From the NCBI GenBank assembly GCA_022360315.1, contig JAKSDA010000462.1, forward strand, positions 55,503-119,502: DNA of 64,000 nucleotides, read 5' to 3'. Under the pieces are notes generated by a model that saw only the letters and a program-made list of their open reading frames with translations, had not been told where the DNA came from and searched no databases. This document shows, piece after piece, positions 29,066-41,316 of the stretch. Made by a program: the position numbers and the translations under genes. Within the stretch, counting starts at the first letter, position 1, and every line of letters starts with the position of its first letter. The stretch comes from Pseudomonadota bacterium. GTDB taxonomy: Bacteria > Myxococcota_A > Polyangia > Haliangiales > Haliangiaceae.

Positions 29066-30265
29066 CTATCCGGGACTGCGATAGGCGTCCCAGTCGATCT
29101 TGCGAAACCACAGAAAACTCACACCCGCGCCCGCCAGTAACCAGATAAATATACCACCCAGAGCAATGTTGAACTGAGCCGACTCTTTGCGGTCGAGTTG
29201 GGCCTGGCGCATACCGTCGAGTGCATTCCAATCGTCGATATCGACAATTCGCTCCTGGTCGGCCTGCACCTGAGCGTCGATTTCATCAAAAACACTGCCC
29301 TCGCGCACAGAAGCAAAGATGTGCGCGGGCAAGAAGCCGAGCAATAGAGCCAAAAATACACCGGTTGCATAGCGGGCACGCGGCACTCCGGCCAATATAT
29401 TCAGGCCGCGACCGATAAGGGCCCTGCCAGCTGCAAAGCGACTGGCCCTCGCTGTTCCACCCGCCATGGATGCTGCTCTGGCTCCCTCTTCAGGCGCCAC
29501 CGCGTCCATGGACTGCGAATGCGGGCGTGGCGCTTGCGCCGGTAACTCACTGGAAATCCGTACAGCACCGCCATCGGAGGGTGGCGGCAGATTGGTCTCC
29601 TCCAACCCCGGCGGTATGGCAACGCCAGTGACAACCGGACCCAAACCGTCGTCTGGTTGCTGAGATGCCAGCCGCCGAGATGAATCCCGTCTCGCCTGGG
29701 CCGGATCGATCGCCAATCTCAACTCGCCAGCCTCACCCGCTTGTGGCGGCGCAAAGGCCGCCGCATCGAATGACGCCACGGCCTCTTGCCCCGGTGCGAG
29801 CTGATCGTCTTTGCCATCCAATGTAGCCAGCGCCAGATCGCCCGCTCCCTGATCGAGTGCACCCAGGTCCGGTTGCGCCGAGGTACTCTCTGTTGCCGCA
29901 GCCAGTCCACTCTGATACTCGGACGGAGACGCTGCCCCCCCATATGGTGGACCCGATTCGCGAGCCGGACTGCCCTGGCCTGGCCGAGAAGGCGGCTGCG
30001 GCGCTGGAGCAGATCGCGCTGGCGGAATCAAACGTCCGGTCTCGTCTTCCAGTGAACAAACTGCACCAAGTGACTCGAGATCGATAATCAGTCGCGTGGC
30101 GGTGTCTCGGTCAATACCCGATTTAACTCGAAACCTACCACTCGCCAGGCGATGCGCGAGCTCAGCCGCTGGCAGGCCATAGCGAGCCGCAATAGCCGCT
30201 CCCACTCTGGCGAGCTCTGCAGCACCAGGAGTCTTGGTCCCCTCTATGAAAACTTGATAACGCAG
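29066..30265 (-). CDS. Membrane protein with N-terminal L7/L12-like small domain (non-ATG start)
   Basis: About 399 aa if read from CTG at 30265. Residues 1-75 (starting xRYQVFIEGTKTPGAAELAR, then YGLPAAELAHRLASGRFRVK and SGIDRDTATRLIIDLESLGA) form a small alpha/beta domain similar to those at the N-terminus of many proteobacterial membrane proteins, which resembles the ribosomal L7/L12 C-terminal fold. A Pro/Ser/Ala-rich disordered region follows, then two transmembrane helices in the last 100 residues. The first ATG/GTG/TTG is the GTG at 30205, which would cut off the first strand of the domain; upstream there is only CTG before an in-frame TGA at 30281-30283. Function unknown. Confidence 0.6.
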   Translation of the reverse strand: MRYQVFIEGTKTPGAAELARVGAAIAARYGLPAAELAHRLASGRFRVKSGIDRDTATRLIIDLESLGAVCSLEDETGRLIPPARSAPAPQPPSRPGQGSPARESGPPYGGAASPSEYQSGLAAATESTSAQPDLGALDQGAGDLALATLDGKDDQLAPGQEAVASFDAAAFAPPQAGEAGELRLAIDPAQARRDSSRRLASQQPDDGLGPVVTGVAIPPGLEETNLPPPSDGGAVRISSELPAQAPRPHSQSMDAVAPEEGARAASMAGGTARASRFAAGRALIGRGLNILAGVPRARYATGVFLALLLGFLPAHIFASVREGSVFDEIDAQVQADQERIVDIDDWNALDGMRQAQLDRKESAQFNIALGGIFIWLLAGAGVSFLWFRKIDWDAYRSPG

Positions 30266-30280
30266 GACTTGGCCGGCTAT

Positions 30281-30460
30281 TCACGCCAGGTCAATCACAA
30301 TGACATGGCTTCCTGGTACATCATCCCGATCGTCGCCCGACTGTCCCCAGTTCTCCCGATGCCGCCGCTCTCTGTCAGACGGCTCTTCCAGGGGAAGATA
30401 CAAGGGCTCGGGTTCCCACTCAACTATGTCTGTTTTAGGATAATCGCTCAGACAGCCCAT
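30281..30460 (-). CDS. Small ORF directly upstream of the L7/L12-like-domain gene
   Basis: A 59-aa frame (MGCLSDYPKTDIVEWEPEP ... ending GSHVIVIDLA); it can be extended to 30505. Its stop lies 15 nt before the CTG proposed as start of the next gene and in the same frame. The sequence is acidic in its middle and ends in a beta-strand-like VIVIDLA, which looks protein-like. It could be a leader peptide or a small partner, translated in coupling with the next gene. No family recognised. Confidence 0.45.
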   Translation of the reverse strand: MGCLSDYPKTDIVEWEPEPLYLPLEEPSDRERRHRENWGQSGDDRDDVPGSHVIVIDLA

Positions 30461-30545
30461 CAGGCGACATGATAGCAGATGGTCGGGGGCTGGCTGCAAG
30501 AACAATATTACTCGCTGTAATCACTGCGCTTTTCGAGTAAAGCGG

Positions 30546-33335
<2,790 letters not shown>

Positions 33336-33355
33336 AAGCTGGTTAGCACTATAGC

Positions 33356-34108
33356 TCAGGCCTTGTCAGAGTGCTGCCTCATCAGTAGACGCACCTGCTC
33401 CTGGTACTCGTCCTCGCTGAAGACTCGCTTCTGTAGCAAAACATCGAGAAGAGCCCGATGCCTGATCTCCAAACTCGCCTCGTCAGTCACTCGATGATAG
33501 GGAACGGTCGTCGGCGAGGTCGATTCGGACGGAACCGATTTGACCTCCCCAGAAGATGAAAGCGCCGATTCGGTCGCCTTAGAGTCTCGCTCCAATTCTC
33601 GAACCAAAGACTCGCCCCTAGGCCCGGGGACCAGAGCGGCTCGCTCGCGGGGAATGACCTCGGTCACATAGGCGCGATAGGCTTTATCGACCAGCTCTTC
33701 GACGGCAGAGAGCGGCATCAGCACACCGTCGACCTGGCAGCCCGTGACGTGCTCGACCTCGGCAATGGTCACAGCATCGGTCGGATCAGCCATGGCCAGA
33801 CGCAGGAACCTGGTTCCCGTATCGTAAACAATGAGTGCCAATGGCATGACCCGGAGTCGCCAGCAGTCGTCGCGCGAGATTTGCCGCATGGCTTCCGAGT
33901 CATGCTCGACCTGAGCCGGATCTTCAATAGAGACACGCACATGTCGTTTGATGGCAGCTACCAAGGCCAACTCGTCCACACCCTCCTCATGGACCAGGAC
34001 GGCGACCAGCGGCATTCCCTCTTGCTCCGCGTGCTGAGCAGCCCGCAACACCACATCGCGGGCTGCGAGGCCACTCTCGATAACGATTTCACCCAGGCGC
34101 TCGGGCAC
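33356..34108 (-). CDS. GspE/MshEN N-terminal domain protein
   Basis: A 250-aa protein with a type II secretion ATPase N-terminal-like (T2SSE_N/MshEN) domain: RLGEIVIESGLA, then LRVMPLALIVYDTGTRFLRLAMADPTD, a highly typical motif of this fold, and the ending VDKAYRAYVTEV. No ATPase domain follows; instead there is a Ser-rich linker and a helical tail (LLQKRVFSEDEYQEQVRLLMRQ). Stand-alone MshEN proteins can bind c-di-GMP, but the binding residues cannot be judged here. The start is GTG. It lies 20 nt upstream of the kinase gene in the same direction, so they likely form one operon. Confidence 0.75.
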   Translation of the reverse strand: MPERLGEIVIESGLAARDVVLRAAQHAEQEGMPLVAVLVHEEGVDELALVAAIKRHVRVSIEDPAQVEHDSEAMRQISRDDCWRLRVMPLALIVYDTGTRFLRLAMADPTDAVTIAEVEHVTGCQVDGVLMPLSAVEELVDKAYRAYVTEVIPRERAALVPGPRGESLVRELERDSKATESALSSSGEVKSVPSESTSPTTVPYHRVTDEASLEIRHRALLDVLLQKRVFSEDEYQEQVRLLMRQHSDKA

Positions 34109-34233
34109 GAGTCTGTCGGACGGAATTCAGGCCAGCTCACTCGGGCCTGGTCGAGCCAATGACCAATCCCTCTCTTCGCTGTTTCTGATGCGAAGCACAG
34201 GAACGGCAGCAGTACAGTTCATATAGCTCGATA

Positions 34234-34308
<75 letters not shown>

Positions 34309-34857
34309 GAGAATAATATGGGTATACCGCTCCGGGCGCGCGGCCTGCAAGGCCCTGCCGCACATTTCGCTGCACGGCTCGGCAGGCCATATCCGGACGC
34401 ATGGCCGCCGCTGCACATTTCCCACCGAACGGCGTTACAATTCTCGCCGGCCCTCGTGGCTGGTAACGAAGCTTGTCACCGACTGATGTGACAGTACAAT
34501 CCCATGAATCCCCCACGGCTGGAGGGCACTTGTCGTCACTGATTGGAGCGCTGGTACAGGTCTCCCCCCAAAGATCATTCGATACGCCATTTCGATAGAT
34601 CGATCGACGCAGGGCAGCACAGCTTGTCACCAGCCGGCAGACTCTTATAGTCCCATAAAATGTCATTCGTTGGGGAAATGACCCGGCCGAGACCTCACCT
34701 GGAGCGAGCAGGCGATCCGGCCGCCGCGGCGTCCAGCTCGAAGGGAACTGTAGCCCGCGTAGGCGGCATGACGTAGCTTTCGGAGCTGACCCAAAGGCCC
34801 GTGGCTCTTTCCCCGGCGTATACTCGAGAAAGTTCGAATTACAAGGGAAACCTTCCG
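34309..34857. other. Non-coding region between tRNA-Arg and the oxidoreductase operon
   Basis: About 550 bp in which no convincing gene is seen; the ORFs present have Arg/Pro/Cys-biased, shadow-like composition. It contains a promoter-like TATACT at 34819-34824, about 34 nt before the korA start, with a poor -35. Short repeated words (AGCTTGTCACC near 34466 and 34620) are present. An RNA gene cannot be excluded. Confidence 0.35.
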
Positions 34858-36720
34858 ATGCCCGAAACCACTACCCTCGAGAAAGTTGTCATCCGCTTTG
34901 CGGGCGATTCTGGCGACGGTATGCAGCTAACCGGTACCGAGTTCACCAAGGCCGCCGCCATTGCGGGCAACGACATCTCGACATTTCCCGACTTTCCGGC
35001 CGAGATTCGCGCGCCTGCGGGCAGTCTTGCCGGTGTGTCGGGATTTCAGCTGCACTTTTCATCCAGCGAGATTCACACTCCTGGCGACGCTCCCGATGTA
35101 CTCGTCGTCATGAACCCGGCAGCGCTTCGGACCAATATCGACGACCTGGTCGACGGCGGCCTTCTCATCATCAATAGCGGCACGTTTTCGGACGGAAATG
35201 TCAAAAAGGCCGGATATGAGACAAACCCGCTCGAAAGCCCTTTGCTCGACAAATACCGCGTCCACATCATCGATATATCCAAGCTGACCCTGGCTGCTCT
35301 GGAAGATACCGACCTTTCTACCAAAGAAAAAGGCCGGTCGAAAAACTTCTTTGCGCTCGGACTGCTTTTCTGGATGTACTCGCGCGACCCTGAGGTCGAG
35401 ATCTCCAACATCAAGGGGAAATTCGGCCGCAAGCCCAGGTTGGCCGACGCCAATATCAAGGTGTTCAAGGCCGGGTTCAACTACGGTGAAAACGCCGAGG
35501 TGTTCCAGGACATCTACCGGGTGGAATCGGCAAAATTCAAACCCGGTGTCTACCGCAATATCACCGGCAACGAAGCCATTTCGCTCGGACTGCTCACCGC
35601 GGCTCACCTGGCCGACAAGCAGCTGTTCTACTCCGGCTACCCCATCACGCCAGCGTCGAGCATTCTCCACTATATTTCGCGGTATAAAAACTACGGCGCG
35701 CTCACCTTTCAGGCCGAGGATGAAATTGCCGCAGTCGGTGCAGCAATCGGTGGAGCATATGCCGGCGCTCTGGCGGTCACGGCCTCGTCAGGCCCCGGCA
35801 TCGCCCTCAAAGGCGAGGGCTTGGGGCTGGCTATGATCACTGAGGTTCCGATGATCGTCGTGAGCGTCCAGCGCGGCGGACCATCGACCGGGCTGCCCAC
35901 CAAGACCGAACAGGCCGACCTGCTGCAGGCCATGTTCGGGCGCAACGGCGAGTCACCACTCCCTATACTGGCCGCCAAAACGCCTGGCGATTGCTTCTAC
36001 TGCGCTATCGAGGCAGCTCGCATCGCGACCAAGTACATGGTCCCAGTCATCCTGCTCACCGACGGCTATCTGGCCAACGGCGCCGAACCGTGGCGCCTGC
36101 CCGATGTTAATGCCCTGCCCACGATGCCGGTCACGTATCGCACCGACCCCGAGGGATATCAAGTGTACGGGCGCGATGCCGACACCCTGGCCCGCGATTG
36201 GGTGATTCCCGGCACCCCGGGTCTCGAACACCGCATCGGCGGGCTGGAAAAGGATTTCCATTCCGGCAACGTCTCCTACGATCCGAGCAATCACGAACGC
36301 ATGACCCGCATTCGGGCCGAGAAAGTGGACCGAGTCAGCAATGATATGGGTCCGCTGGATCTAGTCGGCGACGAAGAGGGCGACGTTCTCATCGTCGGCT
36401 GGGGCGGCACGTTCGGTGCTCTTCGCCAGGCCGCAGAGATTCTACACAATGAGGGCAAACGGGTCTCACATGTCCATTTGCGCTATATTCATCCCCTCAA
36501 TCCCCGGCTCGAGCCTCTGCTCGGACGATTTGAAAAAGTACTCGTCCCCGAACTCAACATGGGACAGCTGAGCATGGTGTTGCGTGCGCGTTTTCTCATC
36601 GACATCAAGGGATTGAACAAAATCCAGGGGCAGCCCTTCAAAGTGCGAGAAATCGTCGACGCTGTTCGACGTATTCTCAGCAGCGATTCGGCCCGGACAG
36701 AGGCCCGCACGCACGCATGA
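34858..36720 (+). CDS. korA: 2-oxoacid:ferredoxin oxidoreductase, alpha subunit (gamma-alpha fusion)
   Basis: This 620-aa subunit oxidatively decarboxylates a 2-oxoacid (probably 2-oxoglutarate) to the acyl-CoA with ferredoxin as acceptor. The first 190 residues form the gamma-type domain (FAGDSGDGMQLTG, FPDFPAEIRAPAG), followed by the alpha domain (YPITPASSILHYI, ASSGPGIALKGEGLGLA, VSVQRGGPSTGLPTKTEQ). The ATG at 34858 has AAGGGA 9 nt upstream. The gene is followed by korB after 72 nt. No delta (ferredoxin) subunit is present, consistent with the two-subunit type. Confidence 0.93.
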   Translation: MPETTTLEKVVIRFAGDSGDGMQLTGTEFTKAAAIAGNDISTFPDFPAEIRAPAGSLAGVSGFQLHFSSSEIHTPGDAPDVLVVMNPAALRTNIDDLVDGGLLIINSGTFSDGNVKKAGYETNPLESPLLDKYRVHIIDISKLTLAALEDTDLSTKEKGRSKNFFALGLLFWMYSRDPEVEISNIKGKFGRKPRLADANIKVFKAGFNYGENAEVFQDIYRVESAKFKPGVYRNITGNEAISLGLLTAAHLADKQLFYSGYPITPASSILHYISRYKNYGALTFQAEDEIAAVGAAIGGAYAGALAVTASSGPGIALKGEGLGLAMITEVPMIVVSVQRGGPSTGLPTKTEQADLLQAMFGRNGESPLPILAAKTPGDCFYCAIEAARIATKYMVPVILLTDGYLANGAEPWRLPDVNALPTMPVTYRTDPEGYQVYGRDADTLARDWVIPGTPGLEHRIGGLEKDFHSGNVSYDPSNHERMTRIRAEKVDRVSNDMGPLDLVGDEEGDVLIVGWGGTFGALRQAAEILHNEGKRVSHVHLRYIHPLNPRLEPLLGRFEKVLVPELNMGQLSMVLRARFLIDIKGLNKIQGQPFKVREIVDAVRRILSSDSARTEARTHA

Positions 36721-36792
36721 AAAGCGTTCGACTATCGAGCTGTTTGCTTCTCGAGTCACAAACAAGAAGAAAAACCCGAAAAGAAAAATAGA

Positions 36793-37881
36793 ATGACCGC
36801 TGCAGCGAAAAAAAGCCAAACACAGAATACATCTGGCAATGGCAAGTTGGCGATCAAGCTGAACAAGAAAGACTTCGAATCGGACCAGGACGTCCGCTGG
36901 TGCCCGGGCTGTGGTGACTACGCCATCTTGGCCACGGTCCAGCGCACGTTGGCTACGATCGGGGTCAAGCGAGAAGACACTGTATTCGTATCGGGGATCG
37001 GCTGTTCGAGTCGCTTCCCCTATTACATGAATACATACGGATTCCACAGCATTCACGGCCGTGCGCCCGCTATCGCAACCGGGGTCAAAGTAGCTCGCCC
37101 CGACCTCTCGGTATGGGTGATCACGGGGGACGGCGATGGTCTCAGCATCGGCGGCAACCACCTGATGCACGCGCTCCGGCGCAACGTGGATCTGAAGATC
37201 CTCCTGTTCAACAACCAGATCTACGGCTTGACCAAGGGTCAGTATTCGCCGACGTCTCTGCTCGGCACCAAGGCGCCATCCACACCACTCGGATCGATCG
37301 ACCACCCGGTCAATCCGCTTTTGTTCGCCATCGGCTCCAATGCCACATTCGTGGCCCGCGTGGGTGATACCGATGCCAAGCTGTTCATGGATGTGCTGAA
37401 CCGTGCCCATGCGCACAAAGGTGCGGCGTTGATCGAGATCCTGCAGAACTGCCCGGTGTTCAACGACGGAGTGTGGAACGAGGTCACTGAAAAGAAGCAC
37501 AAGACGGCCCGGCAACTGGTGCTCAAGCAAGGCAAGCCGCTGATCTTTGGCAAGAACAAAGAGCTGGGTATCCGCATGAAGAGCAGTTTTTATCCGGAAG
37601 TGGTCGAAGTTGGCGACGGGCCAGGCCAGGTGCCCGAAAGCGAGCTCCTGATCCACGACGAAAAAGCACCGTCGACCTATGCGCACATGCTGACCCTGAT
37701 GCAGCACCCCGAGTTTCCCATTCCAGTCGGTGTATTCCGGTCGCACGAAAAGACTGCCTACGACGACCTGGCCACGGCACAGATCGCGTCGGCGACCGAG
37801 ATACAGGGCAAGGGCGACCTCAAGAAGCTCCTGTACTCGGGGATGACTTGGGAAGTGGGACCTGACGGCGTCAGTCACTGA
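36793..37881 (+). CDS. korB: 2-oxoacid:ferredoxin oxidoreductase, beta subunit
   Basis: This 362-aa thiamine-pyrophosphate-binding subunit pairs with the alpha subunit upstream. It shows the CPGCGDYAI motif near the N-terminus, GIGCSSRFPYYMNTYGFHSI, the TPP/metal-binding GDGDGLSIGGNHLMHALRRN and NNQIYGLTKGQYSPTS. These are highly conserved in KorB/PorB. It is cytoplasmic, and its electrons go to ferredoxin. The mRNA is probably shared with korA. A strong hairpin lies just after the stop codon. Confidence 0.94.
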   Translation: MTAAAKKSQTQNTSGNGKLAIKLNKKDFESDQDVRWCPGCGDYAILATVQRTLATIGVKREDTVFVSGIGCSSRFPYYMNTYGFHSIHGRAPAIATGVKVARPDLSVWVITGDGDGLSIGGNHLMHALRRNVDLKILLFNNQIYGLTKGQYSPTSLLGTKAPSTPLGSIDHPVNPLLFAIGSNATFVARVGDTDAKLFMDVLNRAHAHKGAALIEILQNCPVFNDGVWNEVTEKKHKTARQLVLKQGKPLIFGKNKELGIRMKSSFYPEVVEVGDGPGQVPESELLIHDEKAPSTYAHMLTLMQHPEFPIPVGVFRSHEKTAYDDLATAQIASATEIQGKGDLKKLLYSGMTWEVGPDGVSH

Positions 37882-37889
37882 ACTGGACC

Positions 37890-37912
37890 GCCACAGGCCT
37901 TTGGCCTGTGGC
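37890..37912. terminator. Hairpin after korB
   Basis: A perfect 10-bp stem (GCCACAGGCC / GGCCTGTGGC) with a TTT loop lies 9 nt after the korB stop and 10 nt before the stop of the opposing nucleotidase gene. No T-run follows on either strand, as with the hairpin at 10035-10056. Confidence 0.6.
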
Positions 37913-37921
37913 TCGGCCTGC

Positions 37922-39973
37922 TTACGGGATCACGGTATCTGTGGTCTTGCGACTGAGATCCTGGATTCGCTCGTCCATCGTGGCAGGAACATCCGGCGTG
38001 GCAAAGGGCGAGTTCTCGTCGGGGAAGTTATCCTTGAGAAACTTGGCCAGAGCATGCTGCTCGGTGCCAAAGTCGGCGAACAGCTCCTGTCCGGCCGGGG
38101 GAGGAGCTGGATCGTCCGTCTTGACGATAGCTTGCTTCGGCACATCCTTGAATGGATAGCCATCGCCGCATTCTGGATTGCAGTCGGCCAGGAAGCTGGA
38201 CACAACGACGCGGAACGTGCGGTCCGGATTACCGACAATGCTGCCAGCTTCAACCACTGTTTCTTCATGCGTGTTGCCGTCATAAATGGCCAGGCTTCGC
38301 ACGCGTGAGTCGACGGCTTGCGCCGGATCGAAGCTGTATCTCATGCCGGCGATCTGAGCAAACTGACCCGGCGTAGCATCGCCCACACTCTTGGCCACGG
38401 CGTGCTCCATGGCCGCTTTTAGCTGTGTCGCAGTAAGGGTGAGCAGAACCAGGCCGTTGTTGAAGCGCAGCGCATTCTCGATATCGAGCCGAGAAATCTG
38501 TCCGACCAGTTTGCCGGCAGCGGGATTGGCTTGCGGTGGCAACTTCTGGACGTCATTGGGATCGGTCGAGCCGGGTGGAAACACGACCACACCGATATCG
38601 GCGCGGATGCCACCGCCAATCTTGATCGCGATCCGAGTCTGACTGTCCACCAGTTTGGCCACCTCGAGATCTGCGTCGGCGGTGAGATTGCCCAGGTTGG
38701 TCTCTTCGGTGCGCACAAACTGGCGACTGCCGTTGAGATACTCGTTGGTGTGGCCGAGGATGGTTCCGTCGCGCTCGAGAATAACGGCACTGATCATACC
38801 AACAATGTTGCTGACACTGGCCAGCGGCTCCAGATCTTCCTCTAGCTCGAGAGCCGCTTTCGCATTGACCAGACCGGCGTCGTCGGTGGCATATGCGCCA
38901 TTCACCTTGGGGTCGAGGCTATTGAGATCGATCACGCCCTGTGGGTCGAATTGGACCACAAGCCGACCCACATAGCGGTAGTTGCCGTCGGTATTGACCA
39001 CCAACACCGGCTCGCCGGAAGCCGACGTCAGCTGGATCGGATAGGACTTCACGGCAGTATCGCCAGCTCGCAGTCCCCGCGCCACGTCGTCGTCGTCGGC
39101 TAGGATGGTATTCGAACCTCCAGCCACGATGATGTCGACATCGGAAAGCAACGGAGCAAGCGCCTCCTCGATGGCGAGGTTTTGCATGTGGGCGAGCAAG
39201 ATGATCTTGTTGATCCCCGCATTAGTTAGTTCGTCGACACAACCTTGAATAACGCCGGCCAGGGCTGCGTTGTCTGTGTCGTCTTCTGGGCTGATTACAA
39301 TGCCGGCGTCAGGTGAGGAAATCTTGGCCAGGGTCGGCGTCGTGGCACCGATAATGCCGACTTTCTGGCGCAGTATCGTCACCACTGTGCTCCTGGCAAT
39401 GCTATTGGGAACTTCGCTGGCTTCCTGGCCATCTTCGACAACTAGGCCGCTCAAGCTGGAAGATCCGCTGAAATCCATATTGCAGCTGAGAAATGGAAAC
39501 GCTGTGCCCGAATACTTTGGTGAATCGTCAGCTATCAAGTCCGCCACGACGGCCGATCCGAAATCGAATTCGTGGTTGCCAAACGCCGAGACCTGAAATC
39601 CCATCGCATTGAGCAGATTGATGTCTCCTCGACCGCCTCCACCCACGTCGATAAACTCGCTGGCGGTGAAAAACGGACCGGGAATGTAGTTGTCGCCGGA
39701 AGAGACAACCAGCGTCCGGCTCGGATTCAAGCCCCGCAATGTGTCCAGAACGGCCGAAAAACGAGGAGCATCGGCGATGGCTTCAATTCCTCCTTCTTGA
39801 TCCGCAGCATGCAATAGCTGCAGCGTCAGTGGGTTGGGAGGAGGATCGGGGGTCTCATTCTGCCCAACGTCGTTGATGTCACAGGCACTCGCAACCCAAA
39901 GACTCATTGACAGTCCGATGACCAAATACCGCTTGTCGCGACCATCTGGCTGGTTCGAGGTCGATACATGCAT
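37922..39973 (-). CDS. 5'-nucleotidase/metallophosphatase family lipoprotein
   Basis: This 683-aa protein belongs to the bifunctional metallophosphatase/5'-nucleotidase family. It has a signal peptide ending VASAC (possible lipobox), a metallophosphatase domain (LLHAADQEGG, VVSSGDNYIPGP, AFGNHEFDFG, ILLAHMQN, VDIIVAGGSN) and a C-terminal nucleotidase domain (residues 440-660: DLEVAKLV..., GGGIRADIG). The first metal motif reads D-x-E instead of the canonical D-x-H, which occurs in one recognised sub-branch. Its ATG has AGGAG about 8 nt upstream. It should act in the periplasm or at the surface to release phosphate from nucleotides. Confidence 0.85.
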   Translation of the reverse strand: MHVSTSNQPDGRDKRYLVIGLSMSLWVASACDINDVGQNETPDPPPNPLTLQLLHAADQEGGIEAIADAPRFSAVLDTLRGLNPSRTLVVSSGDNYIPGPFFTASEFIDVGGGGRGDINLLNAMGFQVSAFGNHEFDFGSAVVADLIADDSPKYSGTAFPFLSCNMDFSGSSSLSGLVVEDGQEASEVPNSIARSTVVTILRQKVGIIGATTPTLAKISSPDAGIVISPEDDTDNAALAGVIQGCVDELTNAGINKIILLAHMQNLAIEEALAPLLSDVDIIVAGGSNTILADDDDVARGLRAGDTAVKSYPIQLTSASGEPVLVVNTDGNYRYVGRLVVQFDPQGVIDLNSLDPKVNGAYATDDAGLVNAKAALELEEDLEPLASVSNIVGMISAVILERDGTILGHTNEYLNGSRQFVRTEETNLGNLTADADLEVAKLVDSQTRIAIKIGGGIRADIGVVVFPPGSTDPNDVQKLPPQANPAAGKLVGQISRLDIENALRFNNGLVLLTLTATQLKAAMEHAVAKSVGDATPGQFAQIAGMRYSFDPAQAVDSRVRSLAIYDGNTHEETVVEAGSIVGNPDRTFRVVVSSFLADCNPECGDGYPFKDVPKQAIVKTDDPAPPPAGQELFADFGTEQHALAKFLKDNFPDENSPFATPDVPATMDERIQDLSRKTTDTVIP

Positions 39974-40450
39974 CAGTTAAGCTCCTTGTTGACTCTGTTG
40001 CCGGAAAAAAACGTCCACTCTGCTGTGAGCAGTATGACCCTGTTAGAAACCGCTGCAGGCCCCTGAGTAGATACGAAAAAGGGACTTAATTCAAATAATG
40101 AGACTGGCCCGCCGGCGCAGAGTATGGCCACACCGCGATCCCTGCAGCAGTCGTGTCCCAACATCACCTATCGGCTCGGCAACAGTCCTGTCACTCTCCC
40201 CGAGCAATGCAACTACCCGAATCGGGCTCCCCCGAAGGTTCGACAAAGGGCCCGTCAACGCTATGCGTCACGCCAGAAATGCACAGCAATGCCTCAACTT
40301 GAGACAGATCCCTGCACACGTACATGTTCGTGCGGGTGTGGGCTCCGTCAAGCAATGCGAAGTGGAGTTATGACCGAACGGGGCGGATGGCCATTCGATC
40401 GGTCGATTCCGGCGTTTCGAACACGAGGAGCGTCAAAGCAGGCGTATGAT
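39974..40450. other. Non-coding region between divergent-facing genes
   Basis: About 475 bp before the nucleotidase gene and after the end of the sigma-factor gene on the same strand. The ORFs in it have Arg/Cys/Pro-rich, shadow-like composition. Apart from the Shine-Dalgarno for the nucleotidase, nothing clear is seen. Confidence 0.35.
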
Positions 40451-41284
40451 TCAACGCTGTTGGCGCTCTTTCTGCTCGCGGACTTTGTCCCAGGCGCCAC
40501 TATCGAGCTTGGCCATCAACTGCTCGGCGAACCCTTCCGGTGGATCGGGCTGAGGCAGATTGCCGTAGATGGCCACCACATCGCGCAGCGGAGCATCTTC
40601 ATTGTCCGGTCCAGCCCCGTATCGCCCAAACGGTGCCACCTGCTTCTTGCGCAGATTGACCTCACCGGTCGAGCGAATAAATCCCTTGCGCAACGCGACG
40701 CCCACTCGCGCCGGACATCGGCACGGATTGAGCGGATCTACGTGCTCGCAACGCGGCGCCAGGTAATCGGTGATCTTCTTACGTGCACGGGATAGCCGAA
40801 CCTTGTACGCACTCTTGCTGATATTGAGAACCTTCGACGCTTCATCGTCGGTTCTCTTGAGGATCGTGGCCATCACGAAAGCCGCTCGCTCACCGGGCGA
40901 AAGGCAGTTGATCACCGAGGTCATGCAACCCTGTTTCATCTCCCAGAGCATGAAGTCGCGCTGTGGATCTGTGAGTGAGCGAACTACGTCCGTACGGGTT
41001 GCCTCGCTGCGCAAGGTCTCGTCGAGTAGATCGAAACTGACCTCGGGATTGCGTGGCAAGCGCTGGTCGAGGACGTGACTGCAGATCCGAAACAGCCAGC
41101 TTTCGGCTCGTTCCGGCTCTTGAGGCATGTCATCCGCCCCGATATACGCCCGGAGAAAGCACTCCTCGACGATCTCTGCCGCTCGCGCACGATCGAGAGC
41201 CATGCGGAATGCGAAGTTGAACAGACTGGGCCAATGCGTGTCGATGATCGGCCTGAAACGTTCTCTGCGTTCGTTGATAGTCAC
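40451..41284 (-). CDS. ECF RNA polymerase sigma factor with C-terminal Cys-motif extension
   Basis: This 277-aa protein has sigma region 2 (residues 15-85: FNFAFRMALDRARAAEIVEE, ESWLFRICSHVLDQR) and region 4 (INCLSPGERAAFVMATILKR, KVLNISKSAYKVRLSRARKK). It then continues with CEHVDPLNPCRCPARV, a Cys-rich motif typical of certain ECF groups with a C-terminal extension, and about 80 further residues ending in a charged helix. The GTG start has AAGG about 5 nt upstream. No anti-sigma gene is adjacent, so control may be by the extension itself. A perfect hairpin lies 33-54 nt upstream of the start. Confidence 0.85.
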   Translation of the reverse strand: MTINERRERFRPIIDTHWPSLFNFAFRMALDRARAAEIVEECFLRAYIGADDMPQEPERAESWLFRICSHVLDQRLPRNPEVSFDLLDETLRSEATRTDVVRSLTDPQRDFMLWEMKQGCMTSVINCLSPGERAAFVMATILKRTDDEASKVLNISKSAYKVRLSRARKKITDYLAPRCEHVDPLNPCRCPARVGVALRKGFIRSTGEVNLRKKQVAPFGRYGAGPDNEDAPLRDVVAIYGNLPQPDPPEGFAEQLMAKLDSGAWDKVREQKERQQR

Positions 41285-41316
41285 CCGCCTTCCATCGTAT
41301 CATAATGCGGTGGTCA

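Noticed and set aside
36466..37878. 470-aa minus-strand ORF opposite korA/korB
   Set aside because: Long only because of codon bias; both sense genes are highly conserved enzymes.
40124..40795. 223-aa plus-strand ORF near the ECF sigma gene
   Set aside because: Its second half is antisense to a well-supported sigma factor and its first half is Arg/Cys/Pro-rich with no domain.
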